From positions 1 to 64,000 of the forward strand of contig CAVYVC010000008.1 in assembly GCA_963771845.1 (NCBI GenBank): 64,000 bases of DNA, written 5' to 3'. The position numbers and the translations under genes were made by a program. This document shows, in pieces, positions 1 to 8,049 of this stretch (positions within the stretch are counted from its first letter, which is position 1; each line of letters opens with the position of its first letter). The DNA comes from VAZQ01 sp963771845 (GTDB taxonomy: Bacteria; Pseudomonadota; Alphaproteobacteria; Rhizobiales; Xanthobacteraceae). Below the pieces are notes generated by a model. That model did not search any database and was not told the origin of the DNA. It saw only the letters and a program-made list of their open reading frames with translations.

Positions 1-119
1 AAGCGGCTGACTCTGCGGGGATCAAGAAGCGGGTGACGCTGCATACGCTGCGCCACAGCTTTGCCACTCATCTGCTCGAACGCCAAACCCATATCAGAAC
101 CATCCAGGCGCTGCTGGGA
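1..119 (+). pseudogene. Tyrosine integrase, 5'-side fragment of an interrupted gene
   Basis: Read in the frame starting at base 3, this encodes the conserved C-terminal core of a tyrosine recombinase: the H-x-x-R box (HTLRHSFATHLLE) and the start of the LLGH motif (IQALLG). The gene enters from outside the window and stops making sense at 119. The missing continuation (HSKSDTTTRYTHVA, with the catalytic Tyr) resumes at 3979-3980 in the same strand and phase, so the gene was split by a 3.86-kb insertion at the Gly-His of LLGH. Together with the transposase at 4142 it belonged to an IS91-type element of the kind that carries its own integrase. The split gene should give no active recombinase. 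Confidence 0.8.
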
Positions 120-129
120 ACGGCGACAT

Positions 130-469
130 ACTGCCCGCGAACAACAGGCTGAAGCACGCATCACCTACCGATTTCATCCTCGCTTCGGCGAGACCGTAGG
201 CGTCAGGCGGCGGCTCGAACGAGGCGGCGCCGCGTTTGTTGTCGTGCACCAACTTGACGGCACCTTCGCGTGCCTCCCGGCGTGGATGACTGACGAGGCT
301 GCGTCCCAATTCGAGATCGGCGATGAGCCGCGTTTTCCCCTCGATATTCTTCGCTCCCTACGCAACGAGGTCGATGCGCTTCTAGGCTTTCTGGCGTCCG
401 AATCAAAAACGGAGCGACCAGAGAATGACGCACCGATCCGAGAATTTCCAGCCAAGCCTGTTCGAGGCC
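130..469 (+). pseudogene. Hypothetical protein of the recombinase element, 3' end displaced
   Basis: Frame 1 encodes a plausible protein (ITYRFHPRFGETVGVRRR through LRSLRNEVDALLGFL) with no function I recognise. No ATG/GTG start lies at the expected position just before ITYRF, so the start is unresolved. ISAs1 interrupts it at 470. If the IS and one 10-bp duplication are removed the frame runs on to a TGA overlapping the recombinase ATG at about 1885. It is the first gene of the three-gene element and has probably lost its native C-terminus. Confidence 0.4.
460..469. repeat. 10-bp target-site duplication, left of ISAs1 copy 1
   Basis: GTTCGAGGCC directly precedes the IS and is repeated exactly at 1756-1765. 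A length of 8-10 bp is usual for ISAs1-family insertions. Confidence 0.9.
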
Positions 470-1755
470 CACGGCTCGGAACTCAGGTTAACGGCCTGAT
501 CGGCGTAATTTTGTGTTGACGCAGCGATCATGATTCCGTGGGCGCTCTGATTTGCACTGGAGCGCCATCATGGACACGATCTTCGACGGAGAGGTCCCGC
601 GTGCGCGTCTTGCCCTGCTTTTGCGGCACTTTTCCGAGCTCAAGGATAACCGCGAGCCGTGGCGCATTGTGTATCCGCTGCAAGAGGTCTTGCTGTTGGT
701 GACCTGCGCCACGATTGCCTCCTGCGATGATTTCGACGACATTGTCGCCTGGGGCAAACACCATCTTGCCTTCCTGCGGCATTTCTCGGAGTTTCATCAC
801 GGCATTCCCTGCGAGCGCTGGCTCCGGGCCCTCCTCAATCGGATCGATCCGATCCTGTTCGGCCGCTGTTTCAACAGCTGGATTGCCGCACTGTGGCCGA
901 ACCGGCACGAATTCATCGCCATCGACGGCAAAACGTCACGCCGGACCCACGACCAGCGCAAAGGGCTTAAAGCTCTGCATACGCTCAGCGCCTACGCCAC
1001 CCATGCAAGGCTGACATTGGCGCAGTTGAGCGTTCCGGAGAAGACCAACGAGATCACCGCCATCCCCGATCTTCTCGATCAACTCGCCGAGACCAAACAG
1101 CTTGAGGGCGCGCTCGTCACCATCGACGCCATGGGCTGCCAAGTCGAGATTGCTGACAAGATCGTTGCTCATAAGGCCGATTATTTGCTGCCCCTCAAGG
1201 GCAACCAACCCACGCTCGAAGCCGATGTCGAGGACTATTTCCGCACCGCGCCCGCCGACGAGTTCGTCAGCAAAACTACGGTCGAGAAGGGACATGGCCG
1301 GATCGAGACGCGCACCTACACCGCCTCCAGCAAGGTCGACTGGATAACGTCGGAGAGAAGCTACCCGGGCCAGCCGCGCTTCAAGAACATCAAAACCATC
1401 GCGAAGGTCCACGCACGTGCTGAATATTCCGATCGCTGCAGCTTCGATACCCACCACTATATCTCGTCCGCGCCGCTCGATATCGAACGGATCGCCAGGG
1501 GCGCGCGCGGTCATTGGGGCGTCGAGAGCATGCATTGGCTGCTCGATGTCGAATTCAAGGACGATCTGTCGCGTTATCGGACCGGCCACGGAGCCAAGAA
1601 CATGACTATCGTCCGCCGCTTCGCTCTCGGCCTCGTGCGTGCCAATAAGGCCAAGGGGAGCGTCAAGACACGACGCAAAACTGCCGGCTGGAACCCGGAT
1701 TTCTTGCTAGAAATTCTTCAACTCAAATGAGCGTTAACCCGGATTCCGTGCCGTG
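470..1755 (+). mobile_element. ISAs1-family insertion sequence, copy 1 (1286 bp)
   Basis: The ends were set by comparison with the second copy at 25175-26460 and by flanking 10-bp duplications. Terminal inverted repeats are about 23 bp and imperfect: the left end begins CACGGCTCGGAACTC and the right end, reverse-complemented, begins CACGGCACGGAATCC; both close with GTTAAC. It contains one transposase gene. The only difference from copy 2 that I noticed is T versus C at position 553, so the copies are recent duplicates of each other or of a common source. Confidence 0.93.
570..1730 (+). CDS. ISAs1-family DDE transposase
   Basis: A 386-aa transposase. The N-terminal part (FSELKDNREPWRIVYPL) resembles the DUF4338/DDE_Tnp_1-associated region typical of ISAs1. 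DDE core motifs are visible: AIDGKTSR around residue 115, VTIDAMGCQ around residue 190, and the C-terminal RGHWGVESMHWLLDVEF segment that carries the catalytic Glu. The ATG at 570 is preferred over an upstream TTG at 552, because copy 2 has TCG there and encodes the same protein from the equivalent ATG (25275). Full length and apparently intact. Transcription runs in the same direction as the interrupted recombinase-element genes. Confidence 0.93.
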   Translation: MDTIFDGEVPRARLALLLRHFSELKDNREPWRIVYPLQEVLLLVTCATIASCDDFDDIVAWGKHHLAFLRHFSEFHHGIPCERWLRALLNRIDPILFGRCFNSWIAALWPNRHEFIAIDGKTSRRTHDQRKGLKALHTLSAYATHARLTLAQLSVPEKTNEITAIPDLLDQLAETKQLEGALVTIDAMGCQVEIADKIVAHKADYLLPLKGNQPTLEADVEDYFRTAPADEFVSKTTVEKGHGRIETRTYTASSKVDWITSERSYPGQPRFKNIKTIAKVHARAEYSDRCSFDTHHYISSAPLDIERIARGARGHWGVESMHWLLDVEFKDDLSRYRTGHGAKNMTIVRRFALGLVRANKAKGSVKTRRKTAGWNPDFLLEILQLK

Positions 1756-1765
1756 GTTCGAGGCC
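1756..1765. repeat. 10-bp target-site duplication, right of ISAs1 copy 1
   Basis: Exact repeat of 460-469 (GTTCGAGGCC) directly after the IS terminal CCGTG. Confidence 0.9.
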
Positions 1766-1883
1766 GAGAGGCCGTGCGTCGAGCTGGGCGCAGGTCAAAA
1801 GAGCGAGCTCGCGACGGTCATCGAGGCGCTGCTGCGCGAGATCGCGGCGGCGCTGGCAAAGGCGGCAAGGGGGGAGAGCGGCG

Positions 1884-3941
1884 ATGACCAAGATCACGAC
1901 TGAGCATCTCGCCCGCAGTGCCTGCGTCTACATCCGGCAATCGACAGCAGACCAGCTCGCGCACAATCATGAGAGCCGGCGGCGCCAATACAGCCTCGTC
2001 GATCACGCCAAGCAGCTTGGCTGGAGCGACGTCGATGTCATCGATGACGACCTCGGCCGCTCGGGCGGCGGCATCGTGCGTCCCGGCTTCGAGCGGTTGC
2101 TCGCAAAGATCTGCGACGGCCGTGTCGGCGCTGTGCTTGCGATCGAGGCGTCGCGTCTTGCCCGCAATGGTCGTGACTGGCACACGCTCATCGAGTTCTG
2201 TGGATTGGTCGGCACGCTCATCGTCGACGAGGACGGAATTTATGATCCTCGCCATCCCAATGATCGGCTGCTGCTCGGCATGAAGGGCACGATGAGCGAG
2301 CTTGAACTGTCGATGTTCCGCCAGCGCTCGCAAGAGGCGTTGAAGCAGAAGGCGCGCCGCGGCGCGCTCGTTCTCGGCGTCGCCGCCGGCTACGTGAGGG
2401 TCGGCCGCGATCGCGTCGAGAAGAACCCGGACAAACGCGTGCAGGAGGCTCTGCAGCTGGTCTTCACCAAGTTCGCCGAGCTGCAAAGTGCGCGACAAGT
2501 GCACATCTGGCTGAGGGAGGAGGGCATCGAGCTGCCCGTCAAGTCGCGCCACGGCGAGGCGCATGGCGTTGTGTGGCGATTGCCGGCCTACAACATTGTG
2601 CACAACATCCTGACCAATCCGATCTATGCCGGCGCCTACGCGTTCGGGCGCACGAAGAGCCGCGTGAGTGTCGAAGGTGGACGCAAGCATATCCGGCGTG
2701 GTGTACAAAAGCCCATGGCCGAATGGGATGTCTTGATCAAGGATCACCACGCGGCCTACATCACTTGGGACGAGTTCGAGCGGAACCTCGCGGTGATCGC
2801 CAACAACGCGACCGGCATGAGCAGCGGGCTTGCGCGCGGCGCAGCCCGTGCAGGCGAACTGCTGCTGCCGGGACTATTGCGGTGCGGCCACTGCGGCCGC
2901 AAGCTCCATGTGCACTACGGTAGCAAGCTCGGCCGCTACAATTGCTACGGTGCGCGTACGAACCATGGCGCCGCGCGCTGCATTTCGATCAGCGGCTTGA
3001 GCATCGATGCGGCGATCAGCAACGAGGTCCTGCGCGTCCTGAAGCCGCTCGGCATCGCGGCTGCGCTCAAAGCGATCGAGGCGCAATCGAGCACGACGAG
3101 CGCGGCCGAGCGCCAGCTGGAGCTGTCGCTGCAGCAGGCGCGCTACGAAGCCGCGCATGCGCGCCGACAGTACGACGCCGTCGACCCGGCAAACCGGCTG
3201 GTCGCTGGCGAGTTGGAGCGCCGCTGGAACGAGGCATTGCAGGCTGTCGCAAAGCTCGAAGGAGAGATCGCCGCCCTGATTGCGCGTCGTCCGTCGCCGC
3301 TCGGCGGGCCGGAGCGCCAGCAGTTGATGGCGCTCGGTGCTGATCTGGAGCGCGCCTGGTCGCATCCCGCTGCAACCGCCGCAACGCGCAAGCGTATCCT
3401 TCGCGCGGCACTCACGGAGATCGTCGTGCGCAGGGACGGGGCAATCATCCACGCGGTCCTGCACTGGCAAGGCGGTGACCATACCGAGCTGCAAGTGAAA
3501 CAGCGACTGAATGCGGCCGGCCGGCACAACCCACGCATCCCCGATGACACGATCGCGCTCGTGCGTGAGCTGGCGCGGCTGATGCCCGATCGGCAGATCG
3601 CGCGCCTGCTCAATCGCACCGGCGTCGAGACCGGGCACGGCAATGCCTGGACGCAAGAGCGCGTGCGCGGCTTCCGCAATCACCACGAGATCGCCGTCTT
3701 CCGCGACGGCGAGTGGGCCGAGCGCGGCGAGATCACGCTCGAAGCGGCAGCGATACTCATCGGCGTCTGCAACATGACGGCGCTGCGTATGCTCCGCCGC
3801 GGCGAGATCAAAGGCCGACAAGCTTGCGCGGGCGCACCTTGGGCGATCAAGGCTGAGGATCTGGCAGGCTTCGCCAGCGGCAAGCGTCGGAAGTCTCCGC
3901 TAACACTGGATGCCACGCAGCAGGTCTTTGACTTTCAATGA
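1884..3941 (+). CDS. Large serine recombinase
   Basis: A 685-aa serine site-specific recombinase. The catalytic domain is N-terminal (about 10-155): the nucleophile Ser is in VYIRQST near residue 20, with AIEASRLARNGRDWHTL and the E-helix region MSELELSMFRQRS. A Recombinase domain follows (about 165-290), then a zinc ribbon (LLRCGHCGRKL with a later Cys cluster), a coiled-coil stretch (about 395-455) and a C-terminal helix-turn-helix-like region. The ATG at 1884 has a strong GGGGAGAG ribosome-binding site and overlaps the preceding small ORF. It is intact and presumably mobilised the surrounding element into the integrase gene. Confidence 0.92.
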   Translation: MTKITTEHLARSACVYIRQSTADQLAHNHESRRRQYSLVDHAKQLGWSDVDVIDDDLGRSGGGIVRPGFERLLAKICDGRVGAVLAIEASRLARNGRDWHTLIEFCGLVGTLIVDEDGIYDPRHPNDRLLLGMKGTMSELELSMFRQRSQEALKQKARRGALVLGVAAGYVRVGRDRVEKNPDKRVQEALQLVFTKFAELQSARQVHIWLREEGIELPVKSRHGEAHGVVWRLPAYNIVHNILTNPIYAGAYAFGRTKSRVSVEGGRKHIRRGVQKPMAEWDVLIKDHHAAYITWDEFERNLAVIANNATGMSSGLARGAARAGELLLPGLLRCGHCGRKLHVHYGSKLGRYNCYGARTNHGAARCISISGLSIDAAISNEVLRVLKPLGIAAALKAIEAQSSTTSAAERQLELSLQQARYEAAHARRQYDAVDPANRLVAGELERRWNEALQAVAKLEGEIAALIARRPSPLGGPERQQLMALGADLERAWSHPAATAATRKRILRAALTEIVVRRDGAIIHAVLHWQGGDHTELQVKQRLNAAGRHNPRIPDDTIALVRELARLMPDRQIARLLNRTGVETGHGNAWTQERVRGFRNHHEIAVFRDGEWAERGEITLEAAAILIGVCNMTALRMLRRGEIKGRQACAGAPWAIKAEDLAGFASGKRRKSPLTLDATQQVFDFQ

Positions 3942-3978
3942 GTTAAGCCGAGGTGCATTATGACTCACGACCGTTGGG

Positions 3979-4129
3979 TCACTCTAAATCAGACACCACG
4001 ACGCGCTATACGCACGTCGCCACCGGCATGATCTCCGCCGTCGAGAGCCCGCTCGACCAGCTGACGCGCGCAAAGGAGAGGCCCAGGAAAGCTGAGAGGA
4101 ACCGCAAGGAAGTGCAGCCGCCGGCGTAA
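3979..4129 (+). pseudogene. Tyrosine integrase, 3' fragment with catalytic Tyr
   Basis: Continues the integrase of 1-119: the frame reads HSKSDTTTRYTHVATGM and then a basic tail ending VQPPA before TAA at 4127. The catalytic tyrosine is in TRYTHV. It lies 12 bp upstream of the transposase start, the usual tight spacing for an IS91-type integrase-transposase pair. Detached from the rest of the gene, it has no start of its own. Confidence 0.8.
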
Positions 4130-4141
4130 CCACCCGCGGCT

Positions 4142-5375
4142 GTGCCCCGTCCGAAGCTGGAGGTCGCGGACATTTTCCGCGATCATGGGGCGGCGTGGCG
4201 TTCTGCCAATGCCGGTCACGTCAGCCTCGACCAACTGAAGGTGATGACGGCCATCGAGCGCTGCCGCACGGCGGCGCTCGGCGGCCATGTCGAGCGTTGC
4301 GAGAAGTGCTCACACACCGTCATCGCCTACAACTCCTGCCGCAACCGGCACTGTCCCAAGTGTCAGGGCGCCGCCGCTCAGGAATGGCTGGCCGAGCGCG
4401 AGGCGGAACTGCTGCCGGTGCCGTATTTCCACGTGGTGTTCACGCTGCCCGCTGCCATCGCCGACATCGCGTACCAGAATAAAGGCGGTGATCTACGATC
4501 TGCTGTTCAAAGCGTCATCGGAGACGATGCTCACGATCGCAGCCGATCCCAAGCATCTCGGCGCTCGCATCGGCATCCTGTCCGTCCTGCACACCTGGGG
4601 CTCGGCACTGACCCACCACCCGCATGTGCACATGATCGTGCCCGGCGGCGGCTTCTCGCTCGATCGCAAGAGCTGGGTCTCCTGCCGGCCGCGCTTCTTG
4701 CTGTCAGTGGACGTGCTGTCAACCTTGTTCCGCGGCTTGTTCCTGGACAAGCTCCGTGCCGCTTATCGGGCGGGTGCGCTGGAGTTCTTCGGCAAGCATA
4801 CCCGGCTGATCGACCCACGAGCATTCGCCGCCTATCTGGCGCCGCTGTGGAACACAAAGTGGGTGGTCTACTGCAAGCGCCCCTTCGGCGGCCCGAAGGA
4901 AGTCTTGCGCTATCTCGCCCGTTACACCCACCGCGTCGCGATCTCAAATCGCCGCTTGATCGCATGCGACGAGAAAGGCGTCACCTTCAAGTGGAAGGAC
5001 TACAGAATCGAAGGTCCTGACCGCTACAAGGTGATGACGCTTGCCACCCACGAGTTCATTCGCCGCTTTCTCATGCACGTGCTGCCCGCAGGCTTCCACC
5101 GCATCCGCTACTATGGCCTCCTCGCCAGCGGCAAGCGCGCCGAGAACGTCGCGCGCGCTCGCGAACTGCTTATGCCGCCAATCATTCCCGTCGATGCCAT
5201 CAAAGCAATTACCCCCAATGCTGCCGATAGTCCCAATGCTGCCGAGCCGCAAACGACAAATCTCTGCCCATGCTGCGGCGGCCGCATGATCATCATCGAG
5301 TGGTTCGAACGAGGCGCAACTCCACATTACCGAGCAAGCCCGCCAGCGCCAGCGGTCAGGATCGATACCTCATGA
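4142..5375 (+). pseudogene. IS91-family HUH transposase with one frameshift
   Basis: GTG start at 4142. The first frame gives the N-terminal zinc-binding region (CEKCSHTVIAYNSCRNRHCPKCQG). At about 4484 a single extra G after AAA breaks the expected NKAVIYDLLF. The second frame then continues with the HUH-type metal motif HHPHVHMIVPGGG, the catalytic-Tyr region YLARYTHRVAISN and a C-terminal CPCCGGRM ribbon, ending at 5375. The composite, about 410 aa, matches the family's usual length. Whether the indel is real or a sequencing error cannot be told from the sequence; as written, no full-length Y1 transposase is made. Confidence 0.85.
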
Positions 5376-5820
5376 TCCCATCACTGCCGATCAACGAGCA
5401 CTGCCAGACTTATTCCCGCTGGTTCGCCGCCCGCCACAGCCAAGCTCGCACTCTTGCTTTCAATTTGCAGCCAGCTGTACTCGCAAACGTGTCGCGCAAC
5501 CCACAGCGCGCTCATTCGCACCAACTCGCTCACACTGACTGCACTGCAAAATCATCTCTGCACCGGCCACTTTCTCAGTTCGCCACCGCTGCTCGCGTGC
5601 CCAAATCCCCATAGCGTTCCTGCCCCACCACTCTCCTGCGGCACCGCCTTCCTACCATCTCTCGACGCGATTTCGTGCCTTGGCGCTTTTCGGACGCCGG
5701 ACGGCGGAGCGTGTGGTGAGATCAGTGCTCCCGGCGTCCGAAAACCTGCACAATTCCCGCCCAGCCTCGAATGAGCGCGAGTTCGCTTTCGCCGGGTCCG
5801 GACGCAAACCTGCAATCCTA
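5376..5820. other. Non-coding tail of the IS91-type element up to ackA
   Basis: No convincing gene. The stretch probably carries the terminal region of the IS91-type element, including the inverted repeat listed at 5687-5744. It separates the mobile DNA from the convergent acetate kinase gene, whose stop is at 5821. Confidence 0.5.
5687..5744. repeat. 14-bp perfect inverted repeat, candidate IS91-type terminus
   Basis: TTTTCGGACGCCGG at 5687-5700 is the exact reverse complement of CCGGCGTCCGAAAA at 5731-5744, with a 30-nt spacer. IS91-type elements end in hairpin-bearing ori/ter sequences, and this sits 300 bp beyond the transposase, so it may mark the element end. It could also act as a bidirectional transcription stop, although the loop is long for that. 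Confidence 0.45.
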
Positions 5821-7002
5821 ACGCGTATGCGGCAGCAGCGCGCAGGTGTGGCGCGCGATCATCAGTTCCTCGTCGGTCGGAATGACGTAAAGCGCAAGCC
5901 TGCTGCCCTGGCGCGAGATCAGCATCGCATGGGCGGCATTCGCCGCCGTATCGAGCTCTGCCCCGAGCCATTCAAGTCTTGCGGCGACGCGCGCGCGCAC
6001 CTCCGCCGAGTTCTCCCCGATGCCTGCCGTGAACACGAAGGCGTCGAGGCCGCCCAAGGCGGACGCCAGCATGCCGGCATGAAGGGCGATCCGATAGCAG
6101 AAATGATCCAGGGCAAACTGCGCGCGCGGATCCTCGCTCGCCTGCAGCTCGCGCACATCATTGCTGATTCCGGACAGGCCCTTGAGCCCGCATTCGCGAT
6201 AGAGCAGATCCGCAACGCCTGCGGCGCTCATTCCTTTCTGCTCAATGAGGTAAAGCAGCACTCCCGGATCGATCTGCCCGGGCCGGGTGCCCATCGGAAT
6301 GCCGTCGAGCGCGGTAAAGCCCATGCTGCTTTCGACGCTGCGTCCGCCAGCGAGCGCGCACATCGACGCGCCGCTGCCGAGATGCGCGACAATCACGCGC
6401 CCCGATGCGATTTCCGGCGCGACCTGCGGCAACTGCGTTGCAATGTATTCGTACGACAGGCCGTGGAAGCCGTAGCGGCGCACGCCCTCGGCATAGAAGC
6501 GCTCGGGTATAGCATAGTGATCCGCAATCACGCTGTGCCCGCGATGGAACGCCGTATCGAAGCACGCCACTTGTGGCAGATCAGGAAGACGCGCGAGAAT
6601 TGAACGAATGGGCGCAAGGTTGTGCGGCTGGTGCAGCGGCGCGAGCGGCACATATCGCTCGAGACGCGCGAGCACTTCGGCGGTGACCAGAACCGGTCGA
6701 TCGAAATCAGGACCGCCGTGCACCACCCGGTGACCGATGGCAGTCGGATGGATCCGCAGCTCGTCACGCAGCCAGGCGGCTGCGGCATGCAGCGCCGCGG
6801 GTACATCCGCAATGTCCTTTGGACCGAATTCGCGATCGACAGATTGAGCCCCATCAGCATCGCTGCCGCGCAGCCGCGGACGCGCGCCGACACCGTCGAT
6901 CTGCCCCTTTATCTTGCGCGTCAGCTCTCCGGAGGATTGAGCCGCGAACACCTGGAACTTGACACTGGAAGAGCCTGCATTGACGACGAGGATGGTATCC
7001 AT
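5821..7002 (-). CDS. ackA: Acetate kinase
   Basis: A cytoplasmic acetokinase of 394 aa, the normal length, which interconverts acetate + ATP and acetyl phosphate + ADP. Visible signatures are VVNAGSSSVKF at 6-16, GHRVVHGG at 90-97, ACFDTAFH at 146-153, RYGFHGLSY at 176-184, GSGAS near 211 and TAGIGEN near 325. It starts 6 bp after the stop of the phosphotransacetylase-family gene, so the two are an operon that would convert acyl-CoA to acyl phosphate and then to acid plus ATP. Given the partner, propionate or butyrate could also be a substrate. Confidence 0.95.
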
Positions 7003-7008
7003 CGCAGG

Positions 7009-8004
7009 TCAGGCGGCCGGCAAGGCCGGCAAGGGTGCGCCGGTGCGGCGCGCGTGCGCGTACAGAACGGCAACGGCGCACGAGGCCATGCGCGCGCGCA
7101 CGGAGTTGGCGCGCGAGGTCAGGATGATTGGCACGCGCGCGCCCAGTACGATGCCCGCCGCGTCAGCTTTGGCAAGAAAGCTGAGATTCTTGGCCAGCAT
7201 GTTTCCCGCTTCGAGATCGGGCACGACCAGGATTTGAGCGCGCCCCGCTACCGGGGACTTGATGCCTTTGATCTCGGCCGCCTGCGGATCGATTGCGTTG
7301 TCGAATGCGAGCGGGCCGTCAAGAATGCCCCCCGTAATCTGCCCGCGTTCCGCCATCTTGCAAAGCGCGGCGGCGTCAATGGTGGAGGGAATTTTCGGCG
7401 TCACGGTCTCGACCGCCGAAAGGATTGCGACCCGAGGCGTGCCGAGACCGATCTGCGTGAACAGATCGATTGCGTTCTGCACGATGTCGCGCTTGGCTTC
7501 GAGGTCGGGGAAGATGTTGATCGCCGCATCGGTGATGAAGAGCGTCTCGGGATAAGTCGGCACATCCATGATGAAGACATGGCTGATACGTCTTGCGGTG
7601 CGCAGGCCGGTCTTGCTCGATGTCACCTCGCGCATGAGCTCATCCGTGTGCAGGCTGCCCTTCATCAGGAGCTCGCCTTTGGACTGGTGAATCAGCTCGA
7701 CGGCCTTGGCGGCCGCGGCATCGCTGTGAGGCGCGTCAACCACTTGAAAGCGGCTTATGTCGATTCCGTGCTGTTGAGCCACGGCATTAATCTTGGCAGA
7801 GGGGCCAACGAGGATCGGGATGATGATGCCCAATTCCGCCGCCTCGACTGCGCCGCGCAGCGAGGTCTCGTCGCAAGGATGGGCCACAACGGTGGTCGCG
7901 GCCGGCACCTGCTTCGCAAATGCGATGAGCCGCTCGTATTTGCTGTGCGGAGGACGACCCAAAGGTCCGACCGCCGCGATGTTCCCGATGTCGCTGTCCT
8001 TCAA
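7009..8004 (-). CDS. Phosphate acetyl/butyryltransferase family protein
   Basis: A 331-aa protein of the PTA_PTB family, which exchanges CoA for phosphate on a short acyl-CoA. It resembles the short Ptb-like or enoyl-CoA-hydratase-associated form rather than long Pta. Family features include the ILVGPSAKI segment near 70, MKGSLHTDELM near 113, ISHVFIMDVPTYPETLFITDAAIN near 140-165, and a C-terminal region with PDLEAGNMLAKNL. TTG at 8004 is chosen because GGAGGG lies six bases upstream and no ATG fits. It sits between the DUF3141 gene and ackA in one operon. Acyl specificity is not readable from sequence. Confidence 0.88.
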   Translation of the reverse strand: MKDSDIGNIAAVGPLGRPPHSKYERLIAFAKQVPAATTVVAHPCDETSLRGAVEAAELGIIIPILVGPSAKINAVAQQHGIDISRFQVVDAPHSDAAAAKAVELIHQSKGELLMKGSLHTDELMREVTSSKTGLRTARRISHVFIMDVPTYPETLFITDAAINIFPDLEAKRDIVQNAIDLFTQIGLGTPRVAILSAVETVTPKIPSTIDAAALCKMAERGQITGGILDGPLAFDNAIDPQAAEIKGIKSPVAGRAQILVVPDLEAGNMLAKNLSFLAKADAAGIVLGARVPIILTSRANSVRARMASCAVAVLYAHARRTGAPLPALPAA

Positions 8005-8049
8005 GATGATCCCTCCTCAACTCGTAACGATCATCGAGGCTGGGCCCGC

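Larger units (their letters stand above)
425..1903 (+). pseudogene. Small 60-aa ORF split by ISAs1
   Basis: Joining 425-469 to 1766-1903 (removing the IS and the second copy of its target duplication) gives a continuous 60-codon frame starting MTHRSENFQPSLFEAERP and ending GESGDDQDHD. It contains an amphipathic helix rich in Leu, Ile and Ala. Its 3' end overlaps the start of the serine recombinase (1884) by 20 bp, which suggests translational coupling before the IS arrived. Function unknown; the ISAs1 copy sits exactly between codons 15 and 16. Confidence 0.5.
120..3978 (+). mobile_element. Serine-recombinase element inserted in the integrase gene
   Basis: The two integrase halves join cleanly when 120-3978 is removed. 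A short TGGG is present at both junctions (115-118 and 3975-3978), consistent with strand exchange at a tiny core as used by serine recombinases; the exact edge is uncertain by a few bases. Cargo is a hypothetical ORF, a 60-codon ORF and a 685-aa serine recombinase, a three-gene arrangement I associate with rhizobial recombinase elements. The element was later disrupted by the ISAs1-family copy at 470-1755. Confidence 0.65.

Noticed and set aside
2874..3821. 315-aa minus-strand frame inside the serine recombinase gene
   Set aside because: Low-complexity Arg/Ala-rich translation, antisense to an intact recombinase; no start signal.
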